NCBI RefSeq assembly: GCF_009856365.1
Contig: NZ_WMEX01000002.1
Coordinates: 1-64,000, forward strand
Length of the DNA: 64,000 nucleotides
From: Vreelandella halophila
GTDB lineage: Bacteria; Pseudomonadota; Gammaproteobacteria; Pseudomonadales; Oleiphilaceae
Direction of reading: 5' to 3'
Positions within the stretch are counted from its first letter, which is position 1, and every line of letters begins with the position of its first letter. Below the pieces are notes generated by a model. The model ran no database searches. It saw only the letters and a program-made list of their open reading frames with translations, and was not told the origin of the DNA. This document shows, piece after piece, positions 33,804 to 42,555 of this stretch. Both the position numbers and the translations under genes were made by a program.

Positions 33804-34547
33804 ATGGATGTGCCTTTGTTGAGCGTAAACCGCATTCTGCCTGTCATCATTGCGTGGACGATGCTCGTGATCGCTCCTGCATGGGGTGAGGAAGGACGGC
33901 GTACGGTTCTGAAGGGCGCCTATATCGAATTCCCGCCTCTAACGTACACCGACGGGCAGGGAAAGCCAGCAGGCCCCTACATGGAGGCAACCAACCGCCT
34001 CGCGCGCGAAGCCGGTTACAGGATCGAATGGCGAAGCCTTCCCATTGACCGGATCTACCTCTATCTGCGCGAAGGGAAGCTGGACCTATGGCTGGGGTCG
34101 CAGGGTGTGCCCGCGCTCTCGAAGTGGACACTGGAGCCGGACTTCTCGTTCCGCGATATACGCCTGCACGCCTATCACCTTGAGGAGACCGGGCCAGTAT
34201 CCGATGTTACGGACCTGAAGGGCAGCCACCTGATCCAGATCCGGGGGTACACCTACATGAACCAGCTTGACCCCGCGACGGAAGCCGAAGCAACGCAGGT
34301 CGACCAGGCCTCAACACACCGGGCAGCCCTGCGTATGCTGAAGGCGGAACGCGGAGACTACCTGCTGGATTTTGAGGCGCCGGTCACCCAGACGCTGGAG
34401 AAACTCTCGTTTCCGGAGATTACACACAGCCCCATCACCTCCTGGGGCACGACACTGGTCTTCTCACGGAAGACTGAGGACGCCCGGCGCATCATCCGGG
34501 ATTTCGAAGGCGCCTGGACCGAGGAGACCCATTCCCTCAGGCATTGA
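33804..34547 (+). CDS. Periplasmic solute-binding protein, family 3-like
   Basis: A 247-residue exported protein with a signal peptide ending APAWGE. The body has the family 3 binding-protein pattern: GAYIEFPPLTYTDGQGKPAG at the start of lobe 1, DRIYLYLREGKLDLWLG, VTDLKGSHLIQIRGYTYMNQ at the hinge, and LRMLKAERGDYLLDFEA. No ABC permease or ATPase adjoins it, so it is an orphan that may serve a distant transporter or a sensor. It begins 41 bp after nrtS. Its last 11 bp overlap the convergent macro-domain gene. Confidence 0.83.
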   Translation: MDVPLLSVNRILPVIIAWTMLVIAPAWGEEGRRTVLKGAYIEFPPLTYTDGQGKPAGPYMEATNRLAREAGYRIEWRSLPIDRIYLYLREGKLDLWLGSQGVPALSKWTLEPDFSFRDIRLHAYHLEETGPVSDVTDLKGSHLIQIRGYTYMNQLDPATEAEATQVDQASTHRAALRMLKAERGDYLLDFEAPVTQTLEKLSFPEITHSPITSWGTTLVFSRKTEDARRIIRDFEGAWTEETHSLRH

Positions 34548-35073
34548 GGACGGACTCGAACACCTCTTCGTGCAGAATGCGATCCTCCTCACTGAACAGC
34601 ACCCAGCGCAGACGGCGGACGGACTGCAGGCTCCCCGAGCGGGCCAGAATCGTGCGCGACGCCACCTCCGCGGCCTGTTCCATGGGAAAGCCGAAAGCCC
34701 CCGTGGAAATCGCCGGGAAAGCAACGGACTCCAGCCCGGCATCCTCAGCCAGCTCAAGTGCCCGCTGATAGCAGCTGGCAAGCAGGGTTGAAGCGGGGTC
34801 GTCCACCCCGTGAACCGGACCCAGGCAATGGATGATGTACCGGTTGGGCAGGTTCGGGGCAGACGTCATCACAGCCTCGCCCGTATTGATGGGCGCCAGG
34901 GGACGGGTCTCCTCATCCAGCTCCGAGCCTGCTGCCCGATGGATGGCTCCTGCAACACCGCCGCCCATACGCAGTTCCGCGTTGGCCGCGTTCACGATCG
35001 CATCCATATCCGACTGATCGGTGATGTCGCCCTGAACCACCTCCACCTCAATACCGTTCGCCTGGAATCCCAT
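34537..35073 (-). CDS. Macro-domain ADP-ribose/O-acetyl-ADP-ribose hydrolase
   Basis: A 178-residue stand-alone macro domain of the YmdB/MacroD type. Motifs: VVQGDITDQ, AIVNAANAELRMGGGVAGAI (adenine and ribose pocket with the catalytic-side Asn and Gly-rich loop), VHGVDDPAS, and the phosphate loop FPAISTGAFGFPMEQAA. It removes acetyl or ADP-ribose groups, for example from the O-acetyl-ADP-ribose made by sirtuins. A Sir2 gene is present 31 kb away; there is no operon link. AGAGG lies about nine bases before the ATG. Confidence 0.93.
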   Translation of the reverse strand: MGFQANGIEVEVVQGDITDQSDMDAIVNAANAELRMGGGVAGAIHRAAGSELDEETRPLAPINTGEAVMTSAPNLPNRYIIHCLGPVHGVDDPASTLLASCYQRALELAEDAGLESVAFPAISTGAFGFPMEQAAEVASRTILARSGSLQSVRRLRWVLFSEEDRILHEEVFESVLNA

Positions 35074-35149
35074 CGGGTCTAACCTCTTTCAATCCACTGT
35101 CGTTTCATTATTGGAGCGCTCCGCAGGGTGCGTAAAGAGCCACCGGCCG

Positions 35150-35356
35150 CTAGCGGGAGAAGAGGTTCAGAACGAGGGTCAGTATCACGCTGACAAGGAT
35201 CATCGAGGTCAAGGGGACGAACACGCGTGTCTGGCCGCTCTCGTAGCGGATGTCACCGGGCAGCCGGCCAAACCAGTTGAGCAGCCAGGGCATGGTGTGA
35301 AGCACCACCCCGATCACCACCAGAATGAGGCCGGCCAGTATGAACCAGCGCGCCAT
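35150..35356 (-). CDS. DUF2905 small membrane protein
   Basis: A 68-residue protein with two membrane helices separated by NWFGRLPGDIRYESGQTRVF, the diagnostic loop of DUF2905. GGAGG is six bases before the ATG. The family is widespread and short; its function is unknown. It is divergent from bluB (74 bp apart). Confidence 0.88.
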   Translation of the reverse strand: MARWFILAGLILVVIGVVLHTMPWLLNWFGRLPGDIRYESGQTRVFVPLTSMILVSVILTLVLNLFSR

Positions 35357-35429
35357 GGCGAACCTCCGGAGGATTCACTGAAAGAAAGCGCCTTCTGGGT
35401 TATCCTGCGGCTTTTCCCGACAGCGTTCA

Positions 35430-36098
35430 ATGCCCATGGAACCGCAACACGCCTTCAGTGACCAGGAGCGCAGGGCGCTCTATCGATGCATCGCCGAGCG
35501 CCGCGATATGCGCCATTTCCTGCCGGATCCGGTCCCGGAAGAGGTGCTGATGCGGGTTCTCCAGGCCGCCCATAGGGCGCCCAGCGTCGGACTTATGCAG
35601 CCCTGGCACTTCATCCGCGTAACAGAACCGCAGTTGCGCGAGCGCATCTATGAAATGGTGAACACCGAGCGGGAGCATACAGCGGAGGCCCTGGGTGAGC
35701 GGGGCAACGAGTTCATGAAACTGAAGGTGGAGGGCATCCGCGACTGCGGGGAACTGCTGGTGGTGACCCTGCGGGATGGCCGCGAAAGGCACATCTTCGG
35801 TCGCCGCACGCTGCCGGAGATGGATCTGGCGTCCGCCTCCTGCGCCATCCAGAACCTGTGGCTGGCCGCCCGCGCGGAAGGCCTGGGCATGGGCTGGGTA
35901 TCATTGTTCGATCCCCGGGCGCTGGCCGAACTCCTGTCCATTCCGGAGGAAGGTCACCCCATGGCCATCCTCTGCCTCGGGCATGTCGAGGCGTTCTACG
36001 AACGTCCGATGCTGGAGATCGAAGGTTGGACCGAAGGGCTCTCCCTGGAGCACTTTCTCTCCGAAAACCAATACCGCGCTGCCGAGGAGGACTCATGA
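35430..36098 (+). CDS. bluB: 5,6-dimethylbenzimidazole synthase
   Basis: A 222-residue flavin-destroying enzyme that converts FMNH2 to dimethylbenzimidazole, the lower ligand of cobalamin. BluB signatures: AERRDMRHFLPDPVPEEVL, RAPSVGLMQPWHFIRV (FMN and oxygen pocket), ASCAIQNLWLAARAEGLGMG and GWVSLFDP. ATG 35430 and 35436 are both possible. No other cobalamin genes are in the window. It overlaps by ATGA the haloalkane dehalogenase, so the two are coupled although no biochemical link is known. Confidence 0.95.
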   Translation: MPMEPQHAFSDQERRALYRCIAERRDMRHFLPDPVPEEVLMRVLQAAHRAPSVGLMQPWHFIRVTEPQLRERIYEMVNTEREHTAEALGERGNEFMKLKVEGIRDCGELLVVTLRDGRERHIFGRRTLPEMDLASASCAIQNLWLAARAEGLGMGWVSLFDPRALAELLSIPEEGHPMAILCLGHVEAFYERPMLEIEGWTEGLSLEHFLSENQYRAAEEDS

Positions 36099-36994
36099 GC
36101 AAGGACATACTGCGCACCCCGGAATCCCGCTTCGAGCGCCTGCTCGATTACCCGTTCGAACCCCATTACCGGGATGTGGACGGACTGCGGATGCACTACC
36201 TCGACGAGGGCCCGGCGGATGCGGACCCGGTGCTCATGCTCCACGGCGAACCGAGCTGGTCCTACCTGTACCGGCACATGATCCCGGTCTGCGCCGCTGC
36301 CGGCCACCGGGTCATCGCCCCGGACCTGATCGGCTTCGGCAAATCCGACAAGCCTGCCCGCATCGAGGACTACAGCTACCAGTCCCACATGGATTGGCTG
36401 GGTAACCTGATCGAACAGCTGGATCTCAAGCGAATCACCCTGGTCTGCCAGGACTGGGGCTCGCTCCTTGGCCTGCGTTACGCGGCCGAGAACCCGGAAC
36501 GCTTCCGCGCCATCGTGGTGGGTAACGGCATGCTGCCAACCGGTGACCAGGCGATGCCCAGGGCGTTCCAGCTCTGGAAGACCTTCGCGCTCTATTCGCC
36601 GGTGTTCCCGCCCGCGCGCATCGTGGATGTGGGCAGCTTCCGACGGCTCAGCCGCGACGAACGCCGGGCCTACGAGGCGCCGTTCCCCTCGCGCCACTAC
36701 AAGGCGGGGGCCCGCGCGTTCCCGGCCCTGGTACCGGCATCGCCCAACGATCCGGCAACGGAAGCCAACCGCCGGGCCTGGGAGGTTCTCAGCCAGTGGG
36801 ACAAACCCTTCCTTACCACCTTCAGCAATGGTGACCCTATTACCAAAGGTGGCGACCGCTACATGCAGGAGCGTGTTCCGGGCGCCCAGGGGCAGCCCCA
36901 CGTCACCCTAAAGGGCGGGCACTTCCTGCAGGAGGACTCGCCCGTTCCGTTCGCGCGCGCCATCAACGAGCTGCTCGCGCGCATGAACGGCTAA
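36095..36994 (+). CDS. Haloalkane dehalogenase, DhlA-like (subfamily I)
   Basis: A 299-residue alpha/beta-hydrolase that hydrolyses halogenated alkanes to alcohol plus halide. Catalytic set: nucleophile D120 in VCQDWGSLLG with halide-binding W121, acid D247 in FSNGDPIT and base H276 in KGGHFLQED. The spacing matches the DhlA pattern (acid after the cap, before the last helix). The oxyanion region is HGEPSWSYLYRHM. Subfamily I is indicated by this layout. It starts in ATGA overlap with bluB and ends overlapping the convergent thioesterase by four bases. The natural substrate may be a marine haloalkane or a haloalkane-like lipid; this is not known. Confidence 0.9.
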   Translation: MSKDILRTPESRFERLLDYPFEPHYRDVDGLRMHYLDEGPADADPVLMLHGEPSWSYLYRHMIPVCAAAGHRVIAPDLIGFGKSDKPARIEDYSYQSHMDWLGNLIEQLDLKRITLVCQDWGSLLGLRYAAENPERFRAIVVGNGMLPTGDQAMPRAFQLWKTFALYSPVFPPARIVDVGSFRRLSRDERRAYEAPFPSRHYKAGARAFPALVPASPNDPATEANRRAWEVLSQWDKPFLTTFSNGDPITKGGDRYMQERVPGAQGQPHVTLKGGHFLQEDSPVPFARAINELLARMNG

Positions 36995-37437
36995 CCCTGG
37001 GTCAGGGCCACGAACTCACCCGTGAGGTGGCCCGCCGGCTCACCGGCGAACGTCAGGATTGATTCCACACGGATGCGGGCCCGGCCCCGGCGTTCCAGGG
37101 TCTTACGGAAACGCTCCCAGCGCTCCGGGTCCGCCAGCCGCGCCTCGGCAGTGAAGGCACCGTGGATGGGCCTTTCATAGTCCATGGCGTTGCGCTGGAT
37201 CACCAGCTGCGCTTCCAGGCCCGCGTCGCGCACCCGCAGGTGCAGCAGTGACCAGGCGGACAGGATGGCCACGGCCGAGGCGCTGCCCCCGAAGACCGTG
37301 GCGCGGTGGTTGATATTCGGCTCCAGGGGCGCTTCAACCCTAACCGACTCCGGCGAGGCGGCGTTTACGGACACGCCCATGGCTTCGGAAATGGGGATAT
37401 GCTTGTGCAGGTACTGCTGCAATTCGGATGGGGACAT
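36991..37437 (-). CDS. YiiD C-terminal-type hotdog thioesterase
   Basis: A 148-residue single hotdog-fold protein of the YiiD C-terminal family. Signatures: ELQQYLHKHIPISEAMGV, then EPNINHRATVFGGSASAVAI, with the Asn/His/Gly region over the hotdog helix, and LVIQRNAMDYERPI. It probably hydrolyses acyl-CoA or acyl-carrier thioesters. No GNAT domain is fused, unlike E. coli YiiD. GGAGTG precedes the ATG. It is 111 bp downstream of another thioesterase on the same strand. Confidence 0.85.
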   Translation of the reverse strand: MSPSELQQYLHKHIPISEAMGVSVNAASPESVRVEAPLEPNINHRATVFGGSASAVAILSAWSLLHLRVRDAGLEAQLVIQRNAMDYERPIHGAFTAEARLADPERWERFRKTLERRGRARIRVESILTFAGEPAGHLTGEFVALTQG

Positions 37438-37548
37438 GGGTCACTCCAGCATGCCAGTCATAGCGTCAACCTGAACCGCAAGGATACCGCTCCACGCCGG
37501 TCACAGGAATGGGGGGAATCCGGGGGTCAGGGAAGCCCCCGAGGCGCA

Positions 37549-37983
37549 TCATGCACCGAGGCGCTCGATGGCCTCCCTCAGCGGCCCCGGAATGGGCGTG
37601 GGTTCATCCGTGGCGCGGTTGACGAACACATGCACAAACCGACCCTGGGCCAGGGGGCGGCCATCGTGGCCGCCGAAAACACCAATGCCCCAGGTCACGG
37701 AACTGTTGCCCAGCCGCTCCACGCGCAGGCCCACCTCCACCGGCTCGGGGTAGGCCACCGAGCGGTAATACTCACACCCGGAACTCACCACATACGCGAT
37801 CACGGGTCCGTTGTAGATGTCCAGGCCACCATCCTCGATGAGGAACCGGTTAACCGCTGTGTCAAACCACGCGTAGTAGGTCACGTTGTTCACATGCCCA
37901 TAGAGGTCATTGTCGTGCCAGCGGGTGGTGATCGTCTGGAAGGCATCGAAGGCACCGCGTGGCAGCGGCTCGTCTCCGGCCAT
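37549..37983 (-). CDS. 4HBT/YbgC-like acyl-CoA thioesterase
   Basis: A 144-residue hotdog thioesterase. The active-site helix region TRWHDNDLYGHVNNVTYYAW contains the Asp (DLYGHVNN) typical of 4-hydroxybenzoyl-CoA thioesterases. AYVVSSGCEYYRSVAYPEPV and GRFVHVFVNRATDEPTPIP follow the family pattern. Its ATG shares a base with the stop of the upstream iron alcohol dehydrogenase, so translation is coupled and the pair may process the same acyl or aldehyde pool. The substrate is unknown. Confidence 0.9.
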   Translation of the reverse strand: MAGDEPLPRGAFDAFQTITTRWHDNDLYGHVNNVTYYAWFDTAVNRFLIEDGGLDIYNGPVIAYVVSSGCEYYRSVAYPEPVEVGLRVERLGNSSVTWGIGVFGGHDGRPLAQGRFVHVFVNRATDEPTPIPGPLREAIERLGA

Positions 37984-39119
37984 CAGAAGGCCTCCCGGTA
38001 GATCGCCAGGGCATCCGCCTCGGTGACATCACGCGGGTTGTTCACCAGCAGCCGCTGCTGCTTCATGGCATCGGCGGCCAGGGTCGGCAGAAAATCCTCG
38101 CTGATGCTCATCTCCCGCAGTGTGCGCGGCAGTTCGACCGCCTCAATCAACGCGGTCATGCGGCTGACCAGATCCCCATCGCCACCATTGCGCACCAGCG
38201 GTGCCAGCTCCTCATACAGAGCGCCCGCCACGGGCTGGTTGAAGCGCAGGACCTGGGGCAGGACCAGGGAGTTGCTGAGACCATGGGGAATGTGGAAGTG
38301 GCCCCCAAGCGGGTAGGCCAGTGCATGCACAGCGGCCACCGGCGCATTGGCGAATGCCTGGCCGGCCTGCATGGCGCCCAGCAGCATGCCTGCCCGGGCG
38401 TCACGGTTTTCGCCGTTGTGCACGGCTTCCACGATGTTGCTGGAAAGCTGCGCCAGCGCTTCCCGCGCCAGGGCATCCGAGACCGGGTTCCTTCGATGGG
38501 CGCTGGTGTAGGCCTCGATGGCGTGCACCATGGCGTCGATGCCCGTGGCGGCCGTTACCTGCGGCGGCAGCCCCAGCGTCAGGTCCGGGTCCAGCAGCGC
38601 CAGGTCCGGCAGCAGCAGGGGCGATACAATGCCGGACTTGGTGGTCTCACCAGTGGTGATGATGGCAATGGGCGTCACTTCGGACCCCGTGCCCGCGGTG
38701 GTGGGCACCTGGATCAGGGGCAGTCGGCGACCGCTTGCCATGCCCACGCCATAGAGCTCCTCCAGCGACTGATCACAGCCATCCGAGGCCAGCAGGGCCA
38801 CGACCTTGGCCACGTCCATCGAGCTGCCGCCACCGAAGCCCACCACCAGGTCCGCGCCGCAGTCCCGTGCGCGCTCAGCGGCCGCCCGCACGGTGGTGTC
38901 CGGCGGGTCCGCTTCCACCCCGCTGAACCAGTCCACCGCCAGCCCTTCGTCGACAAGCCCGGCCTGCGCCTCATTCAGAAGCCCCGCCTTGATGATGCCG
39001 GGGTCCGTCACGATGAACACCGAGCGGGCCCCACGCTCACGACAGTACGCGGCAAGGCTGGCGGCGCCCCCGCTCGCCATGGCGATCGAGGGCGTGGTGT
39101 TGAAGGTGAAGTCACGCAT
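37983..39119 (-). CDS. Iron-containing alcohol dehydrogenase (group III)
   Basis: A 378-residue NAD(P)-dependent dehydrogenase. The cofactor motif is VGFGGGSSMDVAKVVALL, followed by PTTAGTGSEVTPIAIIT. The iron site is formed by an Asp in GIDAMVHAIEAYTS and His residues in HALAYPLGGHFHIPHGLSN. It interconverts alcohols and aldehydes. The order PEBP-like protein, dehydrogenase, thioesterase on the minus strand has one-base overlaps at both joints, so it is one operon. A haloalkane dehalogenase 1 kb away could supply an alcohol substrate, but they are on opposite strands. Confidence 0.93.
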   Translation of the reverse strand: MRDFTFNTTPSIAMASGGAASLAAYCRERGARSVFIVTDPGIIKAGLLNEAQAGLVDEGLAVDWFSGVEADPPDTTVRAAAERARDCGADLVVGFGGGSSMDVAKVVALLASDGCDQSLEELYGVGMASGRRLPLIQVPTTAGTGSEVTPIAIITTGETTKSGIVSPLLLPDLALLDPDLTLGLPPQVTAATGIDAMVHAIEAYTSAHRRNPVSDALAREALAQLSSNIVEAVHNGENRDARAGMLLGAMQAGQAFANAPVAAVHALAYPLGGHFHIPHGLSNSLVLPQVLRFNQPVAGALYEELAPLVRNGGDGDLVSRMTALIEAVELPRTLREMSISEDFLPTLAADAMKQQRLLVNNPRDVTEADALAIYREAF

Positions 39120-39742
39120 CAGCGCAGATCCGGGTTCAGGGTATAGGTGGCCGTTACCGACGCCTGATCCAGAATATGCCCCTCCATCGCCTTCTCCACA
39201 TCGGGACCGCGGAACTCATCCCCCAGGTCCAGGTGCTCCACATCAAGCGCGAACACGGTGAAGATGTAGTGGTGCACGATCTCGTCGTTCCAGGGCGGGC
39301 AGGGTCCGTCATAGCCGGCATAGGTACCAGCAAGCTCCGGGTCGCCAGCGAGGAAGTCCGTGTAATCATTGATGCCACGCTTACCCAGGGCATCCTTCGA
39401 AGGGGATTTGCCCTTGGGCACCACCCCGTTGGACTCCTTGCCTTCCTCGATGCGGGCCACCGTCGGCGGTACATCCACGAGCAGCCAGTGGTAGAAGTCC
39501 ACGCGCGGAATCTTCTTCGAAACGGTCTTGCCTTCCTGGTTCACATCGCCGGCCTCACTGGGCACATCCGGGTCCTTGATCATGACCACGAAACTGCGTG
39601 TGCCCTCGGGTACCCCCGACCAGGTGACTTCGGGGTTGAGATTGCGCCCCAGGGCCATGTGGTTGTCCGGGTCATACACGCCGAACGCAAAGTGCTCCGG
39701 AACGGGCTGGCCCTCGTTAATGTCCTTGACTTGGATGTCCAT
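39119..39742 (-). CDS. YbhB/YbcL-type PEBP (Raf-kinase-inhibitor-like) protein
   Basis: A 207-residue phosphatidylethanolamine-binding-protein-fold protein. The ATG at 39742 has AGGAGG five bases upstream; GTG 39748 is the alternative. Pocket motifs: NLNPEVTWSGVPEGTRSFVV, VMIKDPDVPSEAGDV, DFYHWLLVDVP, and GTYAGYDGPCPPWNDEIVHH. The bacterial role of PEBPs is not settled; anion or lipid head-group binding is the common view. It is the first gene of the three-gene operon with the iron alcohol dehydrogenase and thioesterase. Confidence 0.92.
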   Translation of the reverse strand: MDIQVKDINEGQPVPEHFAFGVYDPDNHMALGRNLNPEVTWSGVPEGTRSFVVMIKDPDVPSEAGDVNQEGKTVSKKIPRVDFYHWLLVDVPPTVARIEEGKESNGVVPKGKSPSKDALGKRGINDYTDFLAGDPELAGTYAGYDGPCPPWNDEIVHHYIFTVFALDVEHLDLGDEFRGPDVEKAMEGHILDQASVTATYTLNPDLR

Positions 39743-39916
39743 GCACACCTCCTCTGACGGGATGGATTACTGATGCCATTGAGCCTTGCCTGGGCCCGCC
39801 AGTGCAACCCCCACCATGGTCGTAACGCGCTCCACGGCGCACACGACCCAGTGCAAACGCCGTCGTGTGCACTACACTTCCATGGCAGTCAGCAGCTCGC
39901 GCGAAAGATACCCGTA

Positions 39917-41023
39917 ATGGCCGAAGCCACGCCCCCAACAGCACCGGATCCCGCCTCGGAATCCACCGAGACCCGTTCCGACATCGTGCACCTGGTACGA
40001 ATACTGTCTCTGGCGGCGGCCCTGGCCCTGTTTTTCTTCTCCTGGCGCAATGCCTACCTGACCGCTGATCCACGCTGGTTCGGTACGGTCATGGCCACCC
40101 TCGGCGGGGTTCTGATCGCCAACCTCCTGCTGCATCTGCTAACGCAGAACCTGGCCCAGCTGCGCTGGGGCTTCATCGTCATCATCACGGCCGTGCTGGT
40201 CTTTGTGGCCCTCTCCGGCGTGGAGCAGGGGAGCGGCGTCATGTGGCTCCATGTTTACCCGCCCGTGGTGTTCTACATCTCCAGCCCGCGATTCGGAATA
40301 ATCAGCTGCGTGGCGGGCTGGCTGACCCTGGTGGTGGCGCTGACTCCCCTCGGGCAACTTCTTTTCAGTGTGGCCGAGTACCCGCTGCCCTTCCGGATCG
40401 TACTCGCCACGTCGCTCGCCTTTGTGATGGTGTTCAGCTACCTGCTGGACCGGGCCCGGCGCCAGCATGCCGAGCGCCTGCGCCAGATGGCCGAGATCTT
40501 CGAACACGCCGCCACCCATGATGCCCTGACCAACCTCGCCAACCGGCGGGAGGGCACGGACCGGCTGGCCCGGGAGTTCGCGCGCTTCCAGCGCAACGAC
40601 ACCCCGTTCAGCGTTATCCTGGCCGACATTGACCATTTCAAGACCATCAACGACACCCTGGGCCACGGTGTCGGGGATCAGGTGATCCAGACCATCGCCA
40701 CGCGGCTCACTTCGGGCTGCCGGAAAATGGATTCGGTCATCCGTTGGGGCGGCGAGGAATTCCTGGTGGTCCTGCCCGGCACCGCCGAATCCGAGGCCAT
40801 CACCACCGCCCAGCGCATCCGCCAGCAGATCGTCGAGCAACCGGTGACCGCCGACGGGCGCCCGCTCGAGGTAACCTGCAGCTTCGGGGTGGCGGAGATA
40901 CGCCCCTCCGATGCCATCCAGACGCTGCTCCAGCGTGCCGATGAACGCCTCTACCATGCCAAGACCACGGGCAGGAACCGGATCATCAGCCGGCGCTTTG
41001 GTTATGGGTCAGGTGGCCGTTAA
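39917..41023 (+). CDS. Membrane diguanylate cyclase (GGEEF)
   Basis: A 368-residue protein; the ATG at 39917 is used because upstream in-frame sequence is not domain-like. Five to six membrane helices occupy residues ~25-190. The GGDEF domain reads THDALTNLANRREG, ILADIDHFKTINDTLGHGVG and IRWGGEEFLVVLPG, an active GGEEF site. R-K-M-D five residues ahead of GGEEF is a proper RxxD inhibitory site, so product feedback is expected. It makes c-di-GMP in response to an unknown membrane signal. It is immediately upstream of the motAB pair on the same strand, 33 bp away, and may set motility or motor output. Confidence 0.93.
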   Translation: MAEATPPTAPDPASESTETRSDIVHLVRILSLAAALALFFFSWRNAYLTADPRWFGTVMATLGGVLIANLLLHLLTQNLAQLRWGFIVIITAVLVFVALSGVEQGSGVMWLHVYPPVVFYISSPRFGIISCVAGWLTLVVALTPLGQLLFSVAEYPLPFRIVLATSLAFVMVFSYLLDRARRQHAERLRQMAEIFEHAATHDALTNLANRREGTDRLAREFARFQRNDTPFSVILADIDHFKTINDTLGHGVGDQVIQTIATRLTSGCRKMDSVIRWGGEEFLVVLPGTAESEAITTAQRIRQQIVEQPVTADGRPLEVTCSFGVAEIRPSDAIQTLLQRADERLYHAKTTGRNRIISRRFGYGSGGR

Positions 41024-41056
41024 CGACATGCACACGGAATCCAACAGGGACCATTC

Positions 41057-41914
41057 ATGAACCCCTCCACTCTCATTGGCATTCTCGGCGGGCTCGGTCT
41101 TTTCGCCACCATTTTCCTGAATGCCGTCTCCGACCCCTCCCTGTTCATCAACCTGCCGGGGCTGGGCATCGTGATTGGCGGCACGCTGGCCGCAACCTTC
41201 ATCAGCTACCCCATCCGCGAAGTGCTGAGCATCTTCCGGCTCATCGGCACGGTTCTGCGCAACGAGCGCCTGTATACGGAGGACGACATCGAGGAACTGA
41301 TGCGCATCACGCGGCTCTTCCAGACCGGTCAGATGCCGGCCGTGGAAAAGGAGCTCCAGAACGTGAACAACCCCTTCCTGCGGACCGGCATCCAGCTGGC
41401 GGTGGACCTGACCCCGGAAGAGGACGTCCTCGACCTGATGCAGTGGCGGATCGCACGGCTCCAGGCCAAGGAGCATGCGGAAGCGCAGCTGTTCCGTGTC
41501 ATGGCGGGGTTCGCCCCCGCCTTCGGGATGATCGGCACACTGGTGGGGCTGATCAACATGATGTTCCAGCTGGGAAGTGGCGATATGGAGCTGATCGGCC
41601 AGAGCCTGGCCGTGGCGCTGATGACCACCTTCTACGGCATCCTGCTGGCCAACCTGGTGCTCAAGCCGATTGCGGTGAAGCTTGAACGGCGCACCGAACA
41701 GCGCATGATCGTGATGCACATGGTCATGCAGGGGGTCTCCATGATGTTCCGCAAGCGCCGCCCGACCCTGATGCGCGAAACCCTGAACTCCTTTGTGGCC
41801 GACCACATTAACGAGATCCGCGACGGAAACGGGAGTTCGTCGCGCCAGGGCCTGTTCTCGAAACTGAAAGACCGCCTCCGGAAACATGATGACGACGGAG
41901 ATCCGGACGCATGA
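41057..41914 (+). CDS. motA: MotA/PomA-like motor stator protein
   Basis: A 285-residue MotA-family protein with four membrane helices. Signatures: GLGIVIGGTLAATFISYPI, FRVMAGFAPAFGMIGTLVGLI (in part; contains the conserved Pro/Gly of the ion path) and VALMTTFYGILLANLVLKPI. The cytoplasmic loop has the charged residues (ERLYTEDDIEELMR) that meet the rotor. AGGGA precedes the ATG. It overlaps motB by ATGA. No other flagellar genes are in the window, so the stator is encoded apart from the main cluster, perhaps as a second stator set. Ion choice (H+ or Na+) is not clear. Confidence 0.93.
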   Translation: MNPSTLIGILGGLGLFATIFLNAVSDPSLFINLPGLGIVIGGTLAATFISYPIREVLSIFRLIGTVLRNERLYTEDDIEELMRITRLFQTGQMPAVEKELQNVNNPFLRTGIQLAVDLTPEEDVLDLMQWRIARLQAKEHAEAQLFRVMAGFAPAFGMIGTLVGLINMMFQLGSGDMELIGQSLAVALMTTFYGILLANLVLKPIAVKLERRTEQRMIVMHMVMQGVSMMFRKRRPTLMRETLNSFVADHINEIRDGNGSSSRQGLFSKLKDRLRKHDDDGDPDA

Positions 41915-42555
41915 GCGAGGACACCACACCGCCCCGGACGCCGCCCCATAAGGCCATAGCGCTCAGGGACAGCACGGAGGAGGAGAGTTGGCTGCTGGTC
42001 TATCTGGACGTCATGACGCTGCTGGTGGTCATGTTCGTGGTCATGCTTACCTTTGCCGGTGACGGAGATCCCGAGACCGCGGCTGATACCACGGAACCAG
42101 CCCCCGAAGTGCAAGGGCCCTCCCCCCATCCGGCGGACTGGCCCGAGGGCAGCCTGGGCGACGACATCGAGACCAGCCGCAGCGACGAAGGGCTCCGCCT
42201 GCGCATCAGCAGCGGTCTGCTGTTTGAATCAGGCCAAGCCGAGCTCTCACACAAGGGGCTCGATACACTCGCGGAGCTGGTACCGACACTGGAGCAGTCC
42301 TCCCATCCCATTGTGGTCACGGGCCACACGGACGATGTACCGATCACAACGGATCGTTACCCCTCCAACTGGGAGCTGTCGTCGGCACGGGCGGCGCAGG
42401 TTGTGCGTTTCTTTCAGAAAGAGGGGATCAGTCCGGAACGCATGACGGCCGTGGGCAAGGCCCACATCGAGCCCAGGGCCAGCAATGAGACCGCCGAGGG
42501 CCGTGCACGCAATCGCCGTGTGGAGCTGCTTCTGAGGCTATCATCCGCCGACTAG
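41911..42555 (+). CDS. motB: MotB/PomB-like stator protein, short
   Basis: A 214-residue stator with a single membrane helix carrying D33 (WLLVYLDVMTLLVVMF), the ion-binding Asp. A Pro/Glu-rich linker follows, then an OmpA-like peptidoglycan-binding domain: VVTGHTDDVPITTDRYPSNW, ELSSARAAQVVRFFQ and RARNRRVELLL. It is about 90 residues shorter than E. coli MotB, mostly in the linker and plug region. It is coupled to motA. Its end overlaps the convergent GTPase gene by 15 bp. A non-flagellar role is possible but less likely. Confidence 0.92.
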   Translation: MSEDTTPPRTPPHKAIALRDSTEEESWLLVYLDVMTLLVVMFVVMLTFAGDGDPETAADTTEPAPEVQGPSPHPADWPEGSLGDDIETSRSDEGLRLRISSGLLFESGQAELSHKGLDTLAELVPTLEQSSHPIVVTGHTDDVPITTDRYPSNWELSSARAAQVVRFFQKEGISPERMTAVGKAHIEPRASNETAEGRARNRRVELLLRLSSAD

